DNA from: Jaapia argillacea MUCL 33604
Lineage: Eukaryota; Basidiomycota; Agaricomycetes; Jaapiales; Jaapiaceae
NCBI GenBank assembly: GCA_000697665.1
Contig: KL197712.1
Location: forward strand, 960,754-1,024,753
Direction of reading: 5' to 3'
Length of the DNA: 64,000 bases
The translations under genes and the position numbers were made by a program. Of the stretch, positions 35,301 through 48,526 are shown piece after piece (position 1 is the first letter of the stretch; the number at the start of each line of letters is the position of its first letter). The notes beneath the pieces were generated by a model that did no database searches, was not told where the DNA came from, and saw nothing but the letters and a program-made list of their open reading frames with translations.

Positions 35301-36827
35301 AAGGTAAAGGGAGGACGCGCAGGTTCAGGAGGACACAGCACGTGACCGGCTCGCCAGAAATCGCTTCCAAGTCTCCAACTCGACTATCACTCGCAGATGA
35401 GCAAGGGGACGCGATACGGGAGGGGGCGGACAAGAGAATGGCGAATCTGCGTACCAGTTGCGCGATTGACAGGTGATCAAATGTGGCTTAGCTTATCGCA
35501 AACCTCCGACTGGTGGGCCTGATAACGGGTGAAGTACTGTAACTTGATAAAGGTAGGAAGATGATGCTCAGAACTGATCCTTGGCAAGGTTAAAGTCCCC
35601 GCACTCACCCCGCATTTTGTCGTCCCGATCACTTCTCGAGAGGAGAATTACAGATGCCCTGTCGATCGCCGTATGTACTAGGAGGATGTTCAGGGCTGAA
35701 AGGTACGAGGGGTGGGGATATAATGTGGGCATCGAAAGTCGAGTTTGAACGAAAGGGAATGCCAATCCACAAGGTCAGCAAGGAAATGCACTTGAAAGCG
35801 GCTTTGGGTATTGGAAGCATCCAGCGCGAAGGAAGAAAGCGAGTGGAGGACAGTGTAGGAAACTTCGGGGAGTGACTCCTTGCGAATCGTACTCGACCCT
35901 GGGTCGAGTAGTGAGTGGTAAGTCTAAGCTCACTCAGCATTCCTCTGCTCACGATGGACGAGCGAAAATTTTCGCTCTGGTAGAGTTCGGGTTGTAGGCT
36001 TTCGAAATTCTGTTGAAGAAGCCCGCACAGAACAACCCAGAATTGGTGACATATGACACCCTAGAGACGGTTAGACACATGCAGAAAGATGGGGACTTGA
36101 GAAGGGGGAACAATTGGTATGCACCAGCAGGCGGGGTAAGTTGATGGGGGCAACCCAGAAACCAATCCAGAATCGAGCGGCCGTATGCTGGTTGGCTACT
36201 GAATGGGGAGACCACACGGTAGGGCAAAGATAAGGGTGGCTAAGGCTTTTGCAGGCCTCGGAGGAGTCGAACGCACCAGGGAAGAACCGAGTAGGAGTTT
36301 TAGCGCATCGACAAGTTATCGATGCACCAGGTGATGGATCAACTTTGGGTCGAAATTGATGTCCCATACTGTTTCACGAGCCGGTTGAGCCGTGAACAAA
36401 TTCCTTCGGTCCCATCAGCGGAGGTCGAGGGAAAGGACGTTCTCCGTGCCAGAGACACCTCTCGACTTGATGCTTGGCTTTGGTCGGGTGCAACTCCCGA
36501 TAATCCCAGCGGAATGAGAAGGGAACAACCACGGGAGGACAAATGGGAAATGATCAGAGTCTCCATTGGAAGGCCTAGTCAAAGATGATACGGTATTCAA
36601 TAGCAAAAACACGAGTCGAAAAGGACCTCGAAAAAACAGGAGCAGGAGGAAGGGCGCTAACATAAGCTGATGATCGTCGTAATTGCGGCCGATGTGGCCC
36701 GAAGGAGCGAGTGGCTGGTGTTCCATAGGGTTCTGTCATTCTTCAAGGCCTGAACTGGGTCAATGAATCTTGTGCTATGCAGTGGGCCTGAAAGATAAGG
36801 AAAACCGGATCGAGATATCCTGCAGCA

Positions 36828-36833
36828 TATAAG
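36828..36833 (+). promoter_or_regulatory. TATA-like box of the glutamate dehydrogenase gene
   Basis: TATAAG about 50 bp upstream of the ATG at 36883, in a CAGCATATAAGAGG context. Confidence 0.4.
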
Positions 36834-36882
36834 AGGATGGGGCGTCCTCCGAGGTGAGCATCCAACAGCGATACAATCAACC

Positions 36883-38656
<1,774 letters not shown>

Positions 38657-39196
38657 AGGATGTCGCGAGAAGAATATGCTCACCGTATGCGGATGAAACT
38701 CATTGTTGCAATTGAAAACAAATACCCCAAAGGCGCCGACTAACGGCCATGTTCATGTGTAAAAACGTTTCAATCATTATTATCATGTTGTATGTAGACC
38801 ATTGTTAATTTAGGAAACCCCATCTTCGAGCGCTCTCCTCTTCGCTGCACAGTTGGATACTTCCGCACTGGGATCAGAAATTTTCGAATACAAAGAAGAC
38901 CACAACGACTCGAAGTACCACTTATGCGACTGTCTCGGTCCCATGGAGTTCAAAGACTGGTCCTGAGTGTACAGTGAACTGATCATTCCAACTATGGTGC
39001 TCCGTAAGTATAACACACTCCTCCTTCTCCAAGTTAATACATCGTGACTACTATAGCTATAGACATAAATTACAATTAACATAAACCGTTCGTTAAAGGG
39101 AGCCCAGCGAATCCAAGGACAGCACCCGGAACCAAAAAGTTGGTTTGGACCAAGTACACACCATGCACCGCAAAAACGGTGCAAAAACGACGTGAT
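38657..39196. other. Convergent intergenic region
   Basis: 540 bp between the 3' ends of the dehydrogenase gene and the double CxxC protein gene; AT-rich sequence around 38700-38830 suits 3' untranslated regions. No gene seen. Confidence 0.4.
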
Positions 39197-41125
39197 TCAG
39201 TCCTTGGCATCAGGATGAGTGACCCGAACGACGATCCTCTGGCCAATCACCCCACTCGCAGACCCAGCATGAGCGGTCGAACGGGGATGAGAAGTGTCAA
39301 CCTCTGCATGGATGGTGATTGTACCTCCGCATTTTTTGTTCTGTAGGTCGACCAAATGTGAGTCTTTGGTGGGCTTGTGGGTAGTGGGGGTGTAGGTGGG
39401 GGTGGGGACGTTGGCGAGGAGTTCGAGACACCGACAGGTGAAGGCTCGTGTGTGGGATGTTGGGGTTGAATTTTGGCATGAGGGGAAGTTGGGGTGATCA
39501 CTGAGCGATGGAAGATGGGTGAAGTGATATTACGACAGAATTAGATAGGGAGGAAAGACAAGAGAAAGGAAAAAGGGCAGATGGAGTTGGGATGCATATA
39601 TCCCGTAAGAGTGGGGATAACTTCGAAGAAGGATACGTATCCTGAGCAGAAATCCGCATCTACCCGGAGGGAAATGGGCATATAGCCAGTCAGGATTCGC
39701 ATACATCCTGTCAGACCGCGCATACAGTCCCCACATATGCAAACGAGACGGAATTCACGAGATGTAAATCTCTCCGAGGGACAAGAAGGGTCGAGGACGC
39801 GTCCAAAAACTCCTGGCATCCGGCACAAACACCAAAACAGATCCAAAGCGTAGAAAATGGGGAATAGGACTCACGTATGCAACAAACCAACACCCTGCAA
39901 CTCCTTACTAACCATCACAGCCTTCCTCTCCTCATCCACCTTCGGATCTCTCACAATCGAGAATGATCCGACAAATTCGACAGGAATAAACTTCTCAATT
40001 GGGCTCTGTGGGTCACCCAAGGGCGGTAATCCCATAGCCTCTCGCGCAACTGCTTGACTGTTCACCACCCGAATCCACTGCACATACTCCTCGCTAACCC
40101 GGACCTGCCATTTCTTCTCCTCCATCGTGGCTGGGTATTGGTATTTGCTCCCTTCGCTCATGCTGATACAAAAGGTACCGTCGGCGAAGATGGCACCGTC
40201 GGTGGTGGGGTTGAAGAAGGAGGCGGTGGGGGAGGGATGGGGGTAGGGTTTGAACGTGAACTTTGGGGGAGAGGTTTGGATGTGCTTGGTGTATGATGTG
40301 AGGGAGGATTTGTGAAGGGAACTGAGGGTAGACAAGAGGTCAGATTGGAATTGGTATTCTGGAATGGGTTCTCCTTGGATAGTTAGTGGGTTAGCGCGTT
40401 TGGATTTCTGTACAATGCGAGATGAGTGGTGGGCGAGTGAGAAGAGGTGTGGAGAACGGGAAGGGACGTACGGTCTTCGCTTTCTTTGCATTGCGGTCAG
40501 AGTCAAGCTCAGCTTTTCTCTTCCCCAATGCAGTGTTCTCGTCTGGGGGAACGATTCTATCCGCATCCTTCCCATCCCCATTGGCTGTATTCGCCTTCGC
40601 CTTCTCTCCTTCTAGCCTATCCCTCTCCCTCCGCTTCAACATATAGTTCCTCGAAACCTCTGCGTTCTTCTTCCGACACGCCTCACACATCTTGTATCGC
40701 GTCGAGGTAGTTTCCTTGCACCTGGAACATGCGTGTGTATCAACGGTCCCTTCTTCGTGGGCCCCAACAATCTCCTTTTCTTCGCGTTTCTTCTTCGTGA
40801 GCTCCTCGACTTGGGCGGTGGATGAAATGGTAGGTGGGGGGTTGGAAGGTATAGTGTCTGGTTCCGCTGACGAATCGAGAGATCGCACATGCGCTATTCC
40901 CAGTGTTTCTCGCGTCGTCAGGACCTGTATGCCATCCTTGACGTTCTTCATCTCCCTCTCCTTCTTCCTCTCCGCGAGTCTTTTCTTCTCGGCCCTCTTC
41001 TTCACTCGACAGGGCTCACACGTCTTGTACACCGCAGAAGTGAGTTTCTTGCACCGCGAGCATGGGTGGGTCGCAGTGTTCTCTGTGTTCGGATCTGAGT
41101 CGGGCGGAGTGTCGGACGTTGACAT
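39197..41125 (-). CDS. Protein with two CSRCK-type cysteine motifs
   Basis: Three exons (41125-40472, 40407-39875, 39500-39197) give 496 aa. I do not recognise the family. Two similar motifs, HPCSRCKKLTSAVYKTCEPC (residues about 20-40) and HACSRCKETTSTRYKMCEAC (about 125-145), each have four cysteines as CxxC-x9-CxxC and are followed by a very basic helix (RVKKRAEKKRLAERKKERE); they should bind zinc and could bind nucleic acid. A nuclear-signal-like KRKAELD...KKAK run precedes a C-terminal domain with QWIRVVNSQAVAREAM and CGGTITIHAEVDTSHP. The last intron is long for this window (374 nt); the frame and phase fit, and the exon-3 protein looks coding, but an intervening small exon cannot be excluded. 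Confidence 0.6.
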
Positions 41126-41894
41126 GGTGGTAACAGACAAAAGGAAGACGCGACCACTTAGCCTCTCATCGCGACGGCCAAGGAGTCGCGTGTCACGGTC
41201 GACGCGTGACGATGTCACGTGAAGCAAACAAGTTCCGTCGCCGACTTCACTCAATTCAATACTGAATTGTAAGTCCTCACAGACATGTCCCCAACTATCA
41301 TCCCAAAGCACCTCTCCTCTTCCTCGAACATATATCCATTCTTATTTAGCACGCTTAAAATTCACGGTGAAATCCCATGGTACACATCCCGCACAGCCTC
41401 TTGGCCGAAGAACATATTGGACTCCCCCAAACTCCTCTCAAACACGCTGGGCCACAATCCGCGGCACCCATCTCTCCTGCAAAGGCAATGAGAAGGGCTT
41501 GGAAATTCTCATATTTCAGCTCTTACTTGGCGATGCAGGCTCCGATGGCAAATCATCCACGCTCTGTGACTCGCATCGGACCTATGAAACCAAATCTTCC
41601 CTCACACCTTTGGAATGGAACCAAGTAGCCTCCTCTGGACGGCTTCGAGGTCGTATTGCCCCACACTCTCTTGTCCGGGCTATCTGTTCGAGTGTTTGTG
41701 TGTTGGTCGAATGCTGTGCTTCAGTGAAGATTTCACAGATGTCCTTGACCAGATGGAGTAGCTCCGAGAAGCTTGGCCCAACAAGCTGCGTACACCCAGA
41801 GGTATAAAAGCCCTCCTATAGCACTGAGCATCCCCTTCATCGATAATATTCTTCTTGATTCCTTCGTTTCTATCTACTCTACTTGACGTTTATT
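41126..41894. other. Divergent promoter region
   Basis: About 770 bp between the double CxxC gene (minus) and the secreted-protein gene (plus). A 68-codon frame at 41285-41491 is not supported by any resemblance. Confidence 0.4.
41803..41810 (+). promoter_or_regulatory. TATA box of the secreted-protein gene at 41895
   Basis: TATAAAAG, 85 bp upstream of the ATG; a consensus-quality box. Confidence 0.6.
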
Positions 41895-42981
41895 ATGAAG
41901 TTATTCTACGTCCTCGCCCTTCTCATCTCGACCGTATGTGCTTCGCCTATAGCTGAGCCTCCGGAAGGTGGGCATTTTCTTCCATGAATACGGCAAACGT
42001 ACTGAAGATTGCCAACAGCACGTTGGACGACAAAGTAGGTAACCTTCGTCTCTGTATAAGTAGTCCTTTCTCACTCACACAAAACCTCTCAGGTATACAG
42101 GGCGTATTCAAATCGTTCCTACCAACGGCCATCCTTTAGGATTTGTCTATAACTTCACAAACGATGTGTAAGTAGGCCCGCATCCAATTAATATCGTTCG
42201 GAATGTTTGACCCGAAGATTCGTTCTCCTTGTAGTAACGGTGTCAGCCCCAATCGCGCCAGCGACGTTCACGTTACCTTCAACTATACTCATGGGACTCC
42301 TTTTACGATGGTTGCAACCGTGCGTCATGGCCTTCATCCACAAAACACCCAATAGTTGACACACTGTTTGTTATCAGAACTTCCTGAAACCTGAGCCATA
42401 CTTCCAATATCTTGGTGCTTCGACTGGACACGAGGGGACTCTCATCCCAAAATCTGCGGATCACAAGTAAGGACCACCCGATTTATACACGGATCTTTGA
42501 CCCGAATGTGTCGTTCCATGTAGCGAACTTGGATTCCACAGGCAACCGGCGATTAGTACGTGGTGAAACCTGTTTCTCTGAGCTCCTTCATGACTTCGAT
42601 TACTCCAATGTAGCCCCACCATATTCGACCCCGGCTGAGTGGGCTATGGGTAGGAAGTACGAAACTTCCATCTGGACTCTCGATGGGCAGAGCAAGAAGC
42701 TCACGGGTAAGTGATGGAGCCAATCGTCGAACCATCGACAATTCATTCCGATCCTCGCCGTTTCATAGCACAATGGGTCAACCCCGATCACTCGAAACCT
42801 ACAACTCACATCGTTTATGATAAGAAACTCAATGAGGTTTTGTTCGTTGGTGATCTGGCTACTTATAACAGGGGAACTCCGGGTCATCATGCTATTGAAG
42901 TCGTATGTGATGCTCCTTTGGTGAAATGCTGACAAGAGACTCAACGTCATTTGATAGGGTCTCTACTTTGTCTCGGATTAA
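41895..42981 (+). CDS. Secreted protein of the GRIxV-LGFV family
   Basis: Nine exons (41895-41967, 42019-42034, 42093-42167, 42235-42319, 42378-42466, 42524-42555, 42614-42706, 42769-42902, 42958-42981) give 206 aa. Signal peptide MKLFYVLALLISTVCAS closely resembles that of the short gene at 30204-30546. The domain starts YTGRIQIVPTNGHPLGFVYN, matching YAGRI...LGFV of the gene at 31116-32321, and continues with DVHVTFNYTHGTPFTMVAT, YFQYLGAST, WAMGRKYETSIWTLDGQ, AQWVNPD and LFVGDLATYN. The LPPLPP leader is absent. The last exon is again exactly eight codons. Function unknown; extracellular. Confidence 0.68.
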
Positions 42982-43335
42982 TCGTCGGACTGGGGCTTTT
43001 TTGTGGACGCGAGATCTTTTTTGTTTGGGACTGGCAATTTGGACTTGGACGGCATTGGACTGTTTCCTGTCACGGTGGCTTCTTCTTTATAGTACTCGTA
43101 CTTATTCTACCTCCCGGTTCGGTTAATGACCCACTGCCCATGGACAACATTCGTTCACTATGCGTTGGTTCGATGGAATGCAAATGTAGCGTTTCCCCAT
43201 TATTATTTCCCAAAACTTCCAAGCACTCAATTACAGCACGCGCTTCGGAACGCGTTGTTGTGGTTTGTTGACGTGTTCTGTCCCATTTTATATTTCCTCA
43301 GGCCATTCGTCCTTGGACATTCGATCAGTGGTACG
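42982..43335. other. Intergenic region upstream of ERG4
   Basis: 354 bp with T-rich and TTTTTTGTTTGGG sequence; the ERG4 promoter. No gene seen. Confidence 0.4.
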
Positions 43336-45293
43336 ATGTCCTCCACCAACGGGTCCGCCAAATCCGAATCAAAATTGGGGCCCAAGAACGTCCCCACCGC
43401 CGAGGGCAAGAAAACAGACGAGCTCCTCGACAAGCACGACAAGTAAGCTCCATCTTACTTTACTCTTTCGCCAGCTCACGGGTGTGTTAGGTATGAGTTT
43501 GGTGGACCCGCTGGCGTTACAGCCATGATGATCGGCTTCCCATTGCTCATGTACTACCTGTGGATCTGCCTTTGGTTTTACGATGGTCAACTCGTTTTTC
43601 CTCATTCGGTGGAGGAGATCAAGCCATTTTTGCTCGACATGTGGGCTCACGTACGCGACGTGAGTGCCCCGCCCCATATTACTTTTGGCCAACTGGTGTT
43701 GACGAAGGGGTGTTAGGATGCTAGCCCGAATCTCTATGCGTGGAAGGTTTACAGCGGATTAATGGCTTACGAGCTCCTTTTGGCTCTGGTCCTCCCTGGA
43801 TATATGCAAGAGGGCCTTCCCGTTCCTTCATTGGGCTACAAGACTCTGATGTACAACTGCAATGCTTCCGCTTGCGTTTACACCACCATGGCTACCGCTG
43901 CTATCCTCCACTACACCCATATCTTCCGCTTGACCGAGATCATCGACAATTATGGTCACATCATGAGCGTGGCTATGATCTATGGCTTTGCTGTCTCCTT
44001 TGGGATGTACTTCCTCACTGTCCTGAGGGGTGAACAGATCAGGATGTCTGGAAACTTTATCTATGATGTTTTCATGGGTGCTTGTTTGAATCCTCGCATC
44101 GGGTCCGTTGATCTCAAGATGTGGGCTGAAGTTCGGATTCCTTGGGTTATCAACTTCTTCTTGGCCGTGTCTGGAGCATGCAAACAGTACGAGCAGTATG
44201 GCTATGTGACCCCGGTATGCGCATTCTCATCGAAGTATTTTTCTTGATTGACCTTTTGATATGTAGAACATGGCATTCATGGTCCTTGCAACCTGGTTGT
44301 ACCTGAACGCTTGGTGAGGATTTTTCATCCATGGATTTTTCAACATCTACTGACCCTTGCATAGTGCCAAGGGCGAAGAGTGTATCCCTCAAACCTGGGA
44401 CATGTTCCACGAGAAGTAGGTTCAATACTCATTTGGATTCCCACGGTGGACTGAAAAGTTGCTCCATAGATGGGGTTTCATGGTCATCTTCTGGAACTTC
44501 GCGGGTGTCCCCTTCGTACGTGTTTAGTCTCATCTGAAGTACCCATTTTCATCTCTCCTGTTTTCTTAGACCTACGTCTACTCTGTCGTCTATATGGCCT
44601 CCCACGATCCTTCCAAGTATCAATTCTCCACCCCCACCTATATCCTTCTGTACTTGACCCTACTCACCGCCTACTCAATGTAAGTCTAATTCAGTCGTTC
44701 ATCAGCTGTTCTAAATCGTTAACCGCGGTTCAATAGCTTTGACACCTCCATGTCCCAGAAAAGTCGCTTCAAAATGCAGTGCCAAGGCATTACAACCTTC
44801 AGGAAAGCATTCCCTCAGCTACCTTGGGGCACTATCAAGAATCCCAAGTTTATCCAGACTGCTCATGGGTCTGTTTCATCTGTCACCCAGCCCCCTCCCT
44901 CCATTGACATCTTGTCCTTCTAGCAACCGACTATTGATCTCTGGTTGGTGGCAGTTCGCTCGCAAGCCCGTAAGCATATTTTCCCATCTGGTTTGGACGA
45001 ACAACGATTAAACTACGGGGATATGACAGAACTATACCGCCGATTGGGTCCAAAGTTTCACTTGGGGACTGGTCGTTGGCGGCGCCTCTCCAATCCCATA
45101 CTTCTACTCCGTTTTCTTCATCACCGTCCTCATTCACCGATGTGGCCGTGACTTTGAACGGTACGTTCCATATCTCATATTTGTACGGCTGGTTGTGCTC
45201 ACTTGTCAATTCAGGTGCTCCATCAAGTACGGTAAAGATTGGGACCGTTACTGCTCCATCGTCAAGTACAAGTTTATCCCAGGTATCTACTAA
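43336..45293 (+). CDS. ERG4: Delta(24(24(1)))-sterol reductase (ERG4)
   Basis: Eleven exons (43336-43442, 43491-43659, 43717-44214, 44267-44313, 44365-44415, 44470-44515, 44570-44679, 44737-44868, 44924-44969, 45030-45160, 45215-45293) give 471 aa. The enzyme reduces the C24(28) double bond in the last step of ergosterol synthesis and sits in the ER membrane. Seen: [98 protein letters not shown] and the conserved C-terminal reductase signature RCGRDFERCSIKYGKDWDRY. Several membrane segments are visible. Introns are all 45-57 nt with canonical ends. Confidence 0.97.
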
Positions 45294-45663
45294 GCTATTC
45301 ATTATTTGCCCAAAAGATCGCAGAGTAGACGATCATATGTCTCTCGCCAACTTTTATACCATAGAAACGCTAGTACAACACTTATTTACACTGCTCGAGG
45401 AGAATGAATGGAGGGTGATATGAGACGTTCATGATCAGTTGTGTCAAATAAGCGGACGCGATACTTCTCGATAATATGATCACTTGCGCAAGAGATCTCG
45501 TTTGTCTTCCAAAACGTCGGGAGTACGGCAGAACATATTCATAAACATACGTCGTAGCAAGTCGTGAGGGGAGGTGAGGGGGTATCTGTATACATTATTG
45601 TGGAGAACATATACCGTACTGTCCTGGACCCAACCAATACCGCAAAGCCCCGCCCCAGCCAGC
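45294..45663. other. Convergent intergenic region
   Basis: 370 bp between the 3' ends of ERG4 and MVP1. Short frames only. Confidence 0.4.
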
Positions 45664-48232
45664 TCACTCAAGAGGCATGCTATCCACCGCGTCCACAAGC
45701 GACGCCCAATTCGATGCAACCCTATCCGCAAAGTCATGTTCCTCCCTCGCAAACTGCCGTACGGCCTGGGTGAGAAGGGTGTTCTCTCGGTTGTGTAGAA
45801 CGACCCGAAGTTCATGCCACATACTGTGTGACATACAAATCAGGTAAATCCCGACGTTAAAACAGAGGACACCACAAACCAAGCTCGGATGAACACCCTC
45901 CTATTAAGAAGAGACGCGATGGTAGCTTGGTCTTTCTGGATAAGACCAGCAATTCGATCGGCCTCATCTTGCCATCCTTCTTTCTGGGCTCCTCGCACGC
46001 CCTCCAACTTCGAGGAGTTCGAATCCACTCGCTTCTTCAACTTTTCGACCTGGTCAACGGAGAAGCGATCGTGTCGAATGAATAGATCGCGCATGGCGAT
46101 GTATAGGTCCCGTTGGCTCTACGGAGGGGTCGTTCAGCTGAAATAACAATACGAGGGAGTTGGGGACAACGCGTTACCTTCAGCGCTTCCAACGTAGTGT
46201 ACAACATCGTCTGTGTCTAAATGGATAATCAAATTGGTCCTCAATGCATGGAAGTGAGAAATTTGTGGCGTACTCTTTGTTCCAACATATCCGAATGTCG
46301 CTGAGTATGTCCAGCAACATTCGTTACGCCCTGGCGAACCCCTTCACACAATTCACACTCGTCACCTCGCCAGCACTTATCATTAACCTCTGCCAGCGCC
46401 CTCAAAGTATTCGTCAACCTTGAGACGTCAGACTGTCCAGCGTCGGCATCCGATGAGGTGGGGGCGAACGTTAACCCAGAAAGGACAGATGACACCGGGG
46501 ATAAGGGAGCGCCAGCATAGCCCGAAGAAAGAGATGACGCGAAGTGAGACGGGAGGTAGGTACGCCGGAGTTCGTGAGGAAGCCGTACCGCTGCTGATTC
46601 CCGCCTCTTCACGATGCGCTCCGTCAAAATACATATCTTCTGCCATTGTTCGATTAAATGACCGATCTTCCCCCGGACGGTCCTAATGACAAATGATCAG
46701 CTGGGGACACAACGAAATAAAACGACAAGGGACCTACGCTAATTTCTCCTCCAGGTCACTGGGTATTGTCATCTCCTCGATCTTGTCGACGCGCTTACTG
46801 ACCGATTCTTCCTCCATGGAAATGGGAGTCTGCTTTCGCCACACATCAAAATGAGGCTCCGTCAAGAATACCGCCAAGAGTCCATCCTCCTTGATGACGG
46901 GGTGATTACTGCAGATTACGCTCGTGAGTAGTACACGGATAAGTAATAAGAAAACCTACATAACAAAACTCAAGAACCTCGCGAGGCCCCTCCTACAACA
47001 TATACGACTTGAGCAGGCGGTTCAGAGTAATGAAAGTTGGATGTGAATACCTTCGTTGTTCAATAAAGTTCTCGTCCGCTTCGAGGAATCAATTAGACAT
47101 GCATCGTCAGAGAGCCAAACCGAACCAAACTCACGTCCAATTCGTTTAGGTGGTAGAGATGGGAGTAGGCGGAATGGATAGCGATGCACCAAGCAATCCC
47201 ACAAGAAAACGAACTCCGAATATCGTCGGGGAACAGCAGGACCTCTCTGAAATAGGAAGAGTTGCAAAACTGAGCCGAACGAAGTCACTGGTACACTCAC
47301 CTCTGAGGTAATCTCGTAAACCGTATATCGATTCAGGATGAATCCTTGTTGCCCCATAACTCTCAACCCAACCGACTCTTGCTTCTTCCACCATTCTCTC
47401 GGCATACCGCTGCCCGCAATACTAGACGAAGCACCATTCGCCGGCAAACCCGACCTGATTCCATCTGAACCTGGAGTTGCAGGCAATTTCGCAGTACTCC
47501 AAGGGTCGTCTGACGAATACGCACGAACACCAGATATGGGAGGGATATTATCCTTCCTGGTGTAGCTGAAATCGGAAGTGGAAGGTTGCAGAGCACTGAG
47601 GTCCAACTTTGGCTCAGGTAGAGTGTTCTGTTGAGCGAGTACGGCGACATGCTCGACACTGATATCTAAGAGAATCGATCAATAGACGGCGAGGCAGATC
47701 AAGCAGACCAAACACACCTGCACCAGACTGAGCCAATGCAACAAGCGCAAGCGCCACATAAAACTCAAGTTTCGATACCCTCGGTCTTGAACTGACAAGA
47801 TTAACAATCTACAACACAGTCAGCAGCGCAACAAAAACCCAAACCACCTCCAAACTCACTCTATCAATCGTAGCAGCCGGCAAAGACGACGTTCCGAGCA
47901 CACGCGAAAGAGCGTTCACCGAGATCTCTCCCGTACTCGTCGGGTCCACGGCACCATAAGCTTGGTTATAAATCGCAGGGACAGAAGCCTCTCCTACAAA
48001 ATCTAAGGATCAAATCTCCAATCACAACACCTACACCTCACTCACCAATGACCGAGCCAAAAGCACCAGAACCAGAAGGTACTGGCGGAGGTGAAGGACT
48101 GGGTGCGGCGCTCCAAGGATCGAGTCCGTCATATGCCGAGGATGCTAGTGGATTCACATCAACGAAACTGGCTCCGAGACCGTTCGACGTGGTCCTTCCG
48201 TAAGGTTGTATTGGCCGAGGAGCATTGAACAT
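45664..48232 (-). CDS. MVP1: Sorting nexin Mvp1 (SNX8 type)
   Basis: Twelve exons (48232-48046, 47993-47860, 47808-47718, 47665-47301, 47246-47135, 47078-47051, 46992-46960, 46908-46738, 46682-46274, 46216-46178, 46118-45880, 45823-45664) give 655 aa. Residues 1-60 are a Pro/Ser-rich start; 63-135 look like an EH/EF-hand-like helical region (AIYNQAYGAVDPTSTGEISV). A PX domain spans about 225-375 (GFILNRYTVYEITSE, RRYSEFVFLWDCLVHRYPF, LPPKRIGPDENFIEQRRRGL). The rest is a long helical BAR-like region ending with SQRDLYIAMRDLFIRHDRFS and LRVVLHNRENTLL. Mvp1/SNX8 binds phosphoinositides on endosomes and recycles cargo in parallel with retromer. Confidence 0.9.
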
Positions 48233-48526
48233 CGTAGTAGTTCGGTAAGAAATGGCTGAACAGCGGCGCGGCCAACGACCGAGGTTGTGTCCTCGACGTC
48301 AATGGTTCGCAGTAATGGAACCGAGTAACGCGTGACCGCCACTTCATACTTATGTTGCTCATTCAAGTGCTCATCCTCCAAGTTGTCGAAGTCCTCTGCA
48401 TATCTGATGCCAGTCCAGAAGGATAGTTTGGGACCAAAGAAACTATGTACAGAGAGCTTTTAAGCGACATTAAAAACAGTCCAGATCACTCTACTACACC
48501 CAAACACCCTCCTAACCCAGAATCCT

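Larger units (their letters stand above)
32322..36882. other. Long region without a supportable gene
   Basis: About 4.6 kb. Minus-strand frames contain isolated hydrophobic runs (YSLHITALCLLWAFTVTG near 35215; LLTLWIGIPF near 35780) and one GTAAGC..CACAG intron-like pair near 35000-35060. A multi-exon membrane protein is possible, but I could not assemble one. No transposon ends or long tandem repeats were seen. Confidence 0.4.
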
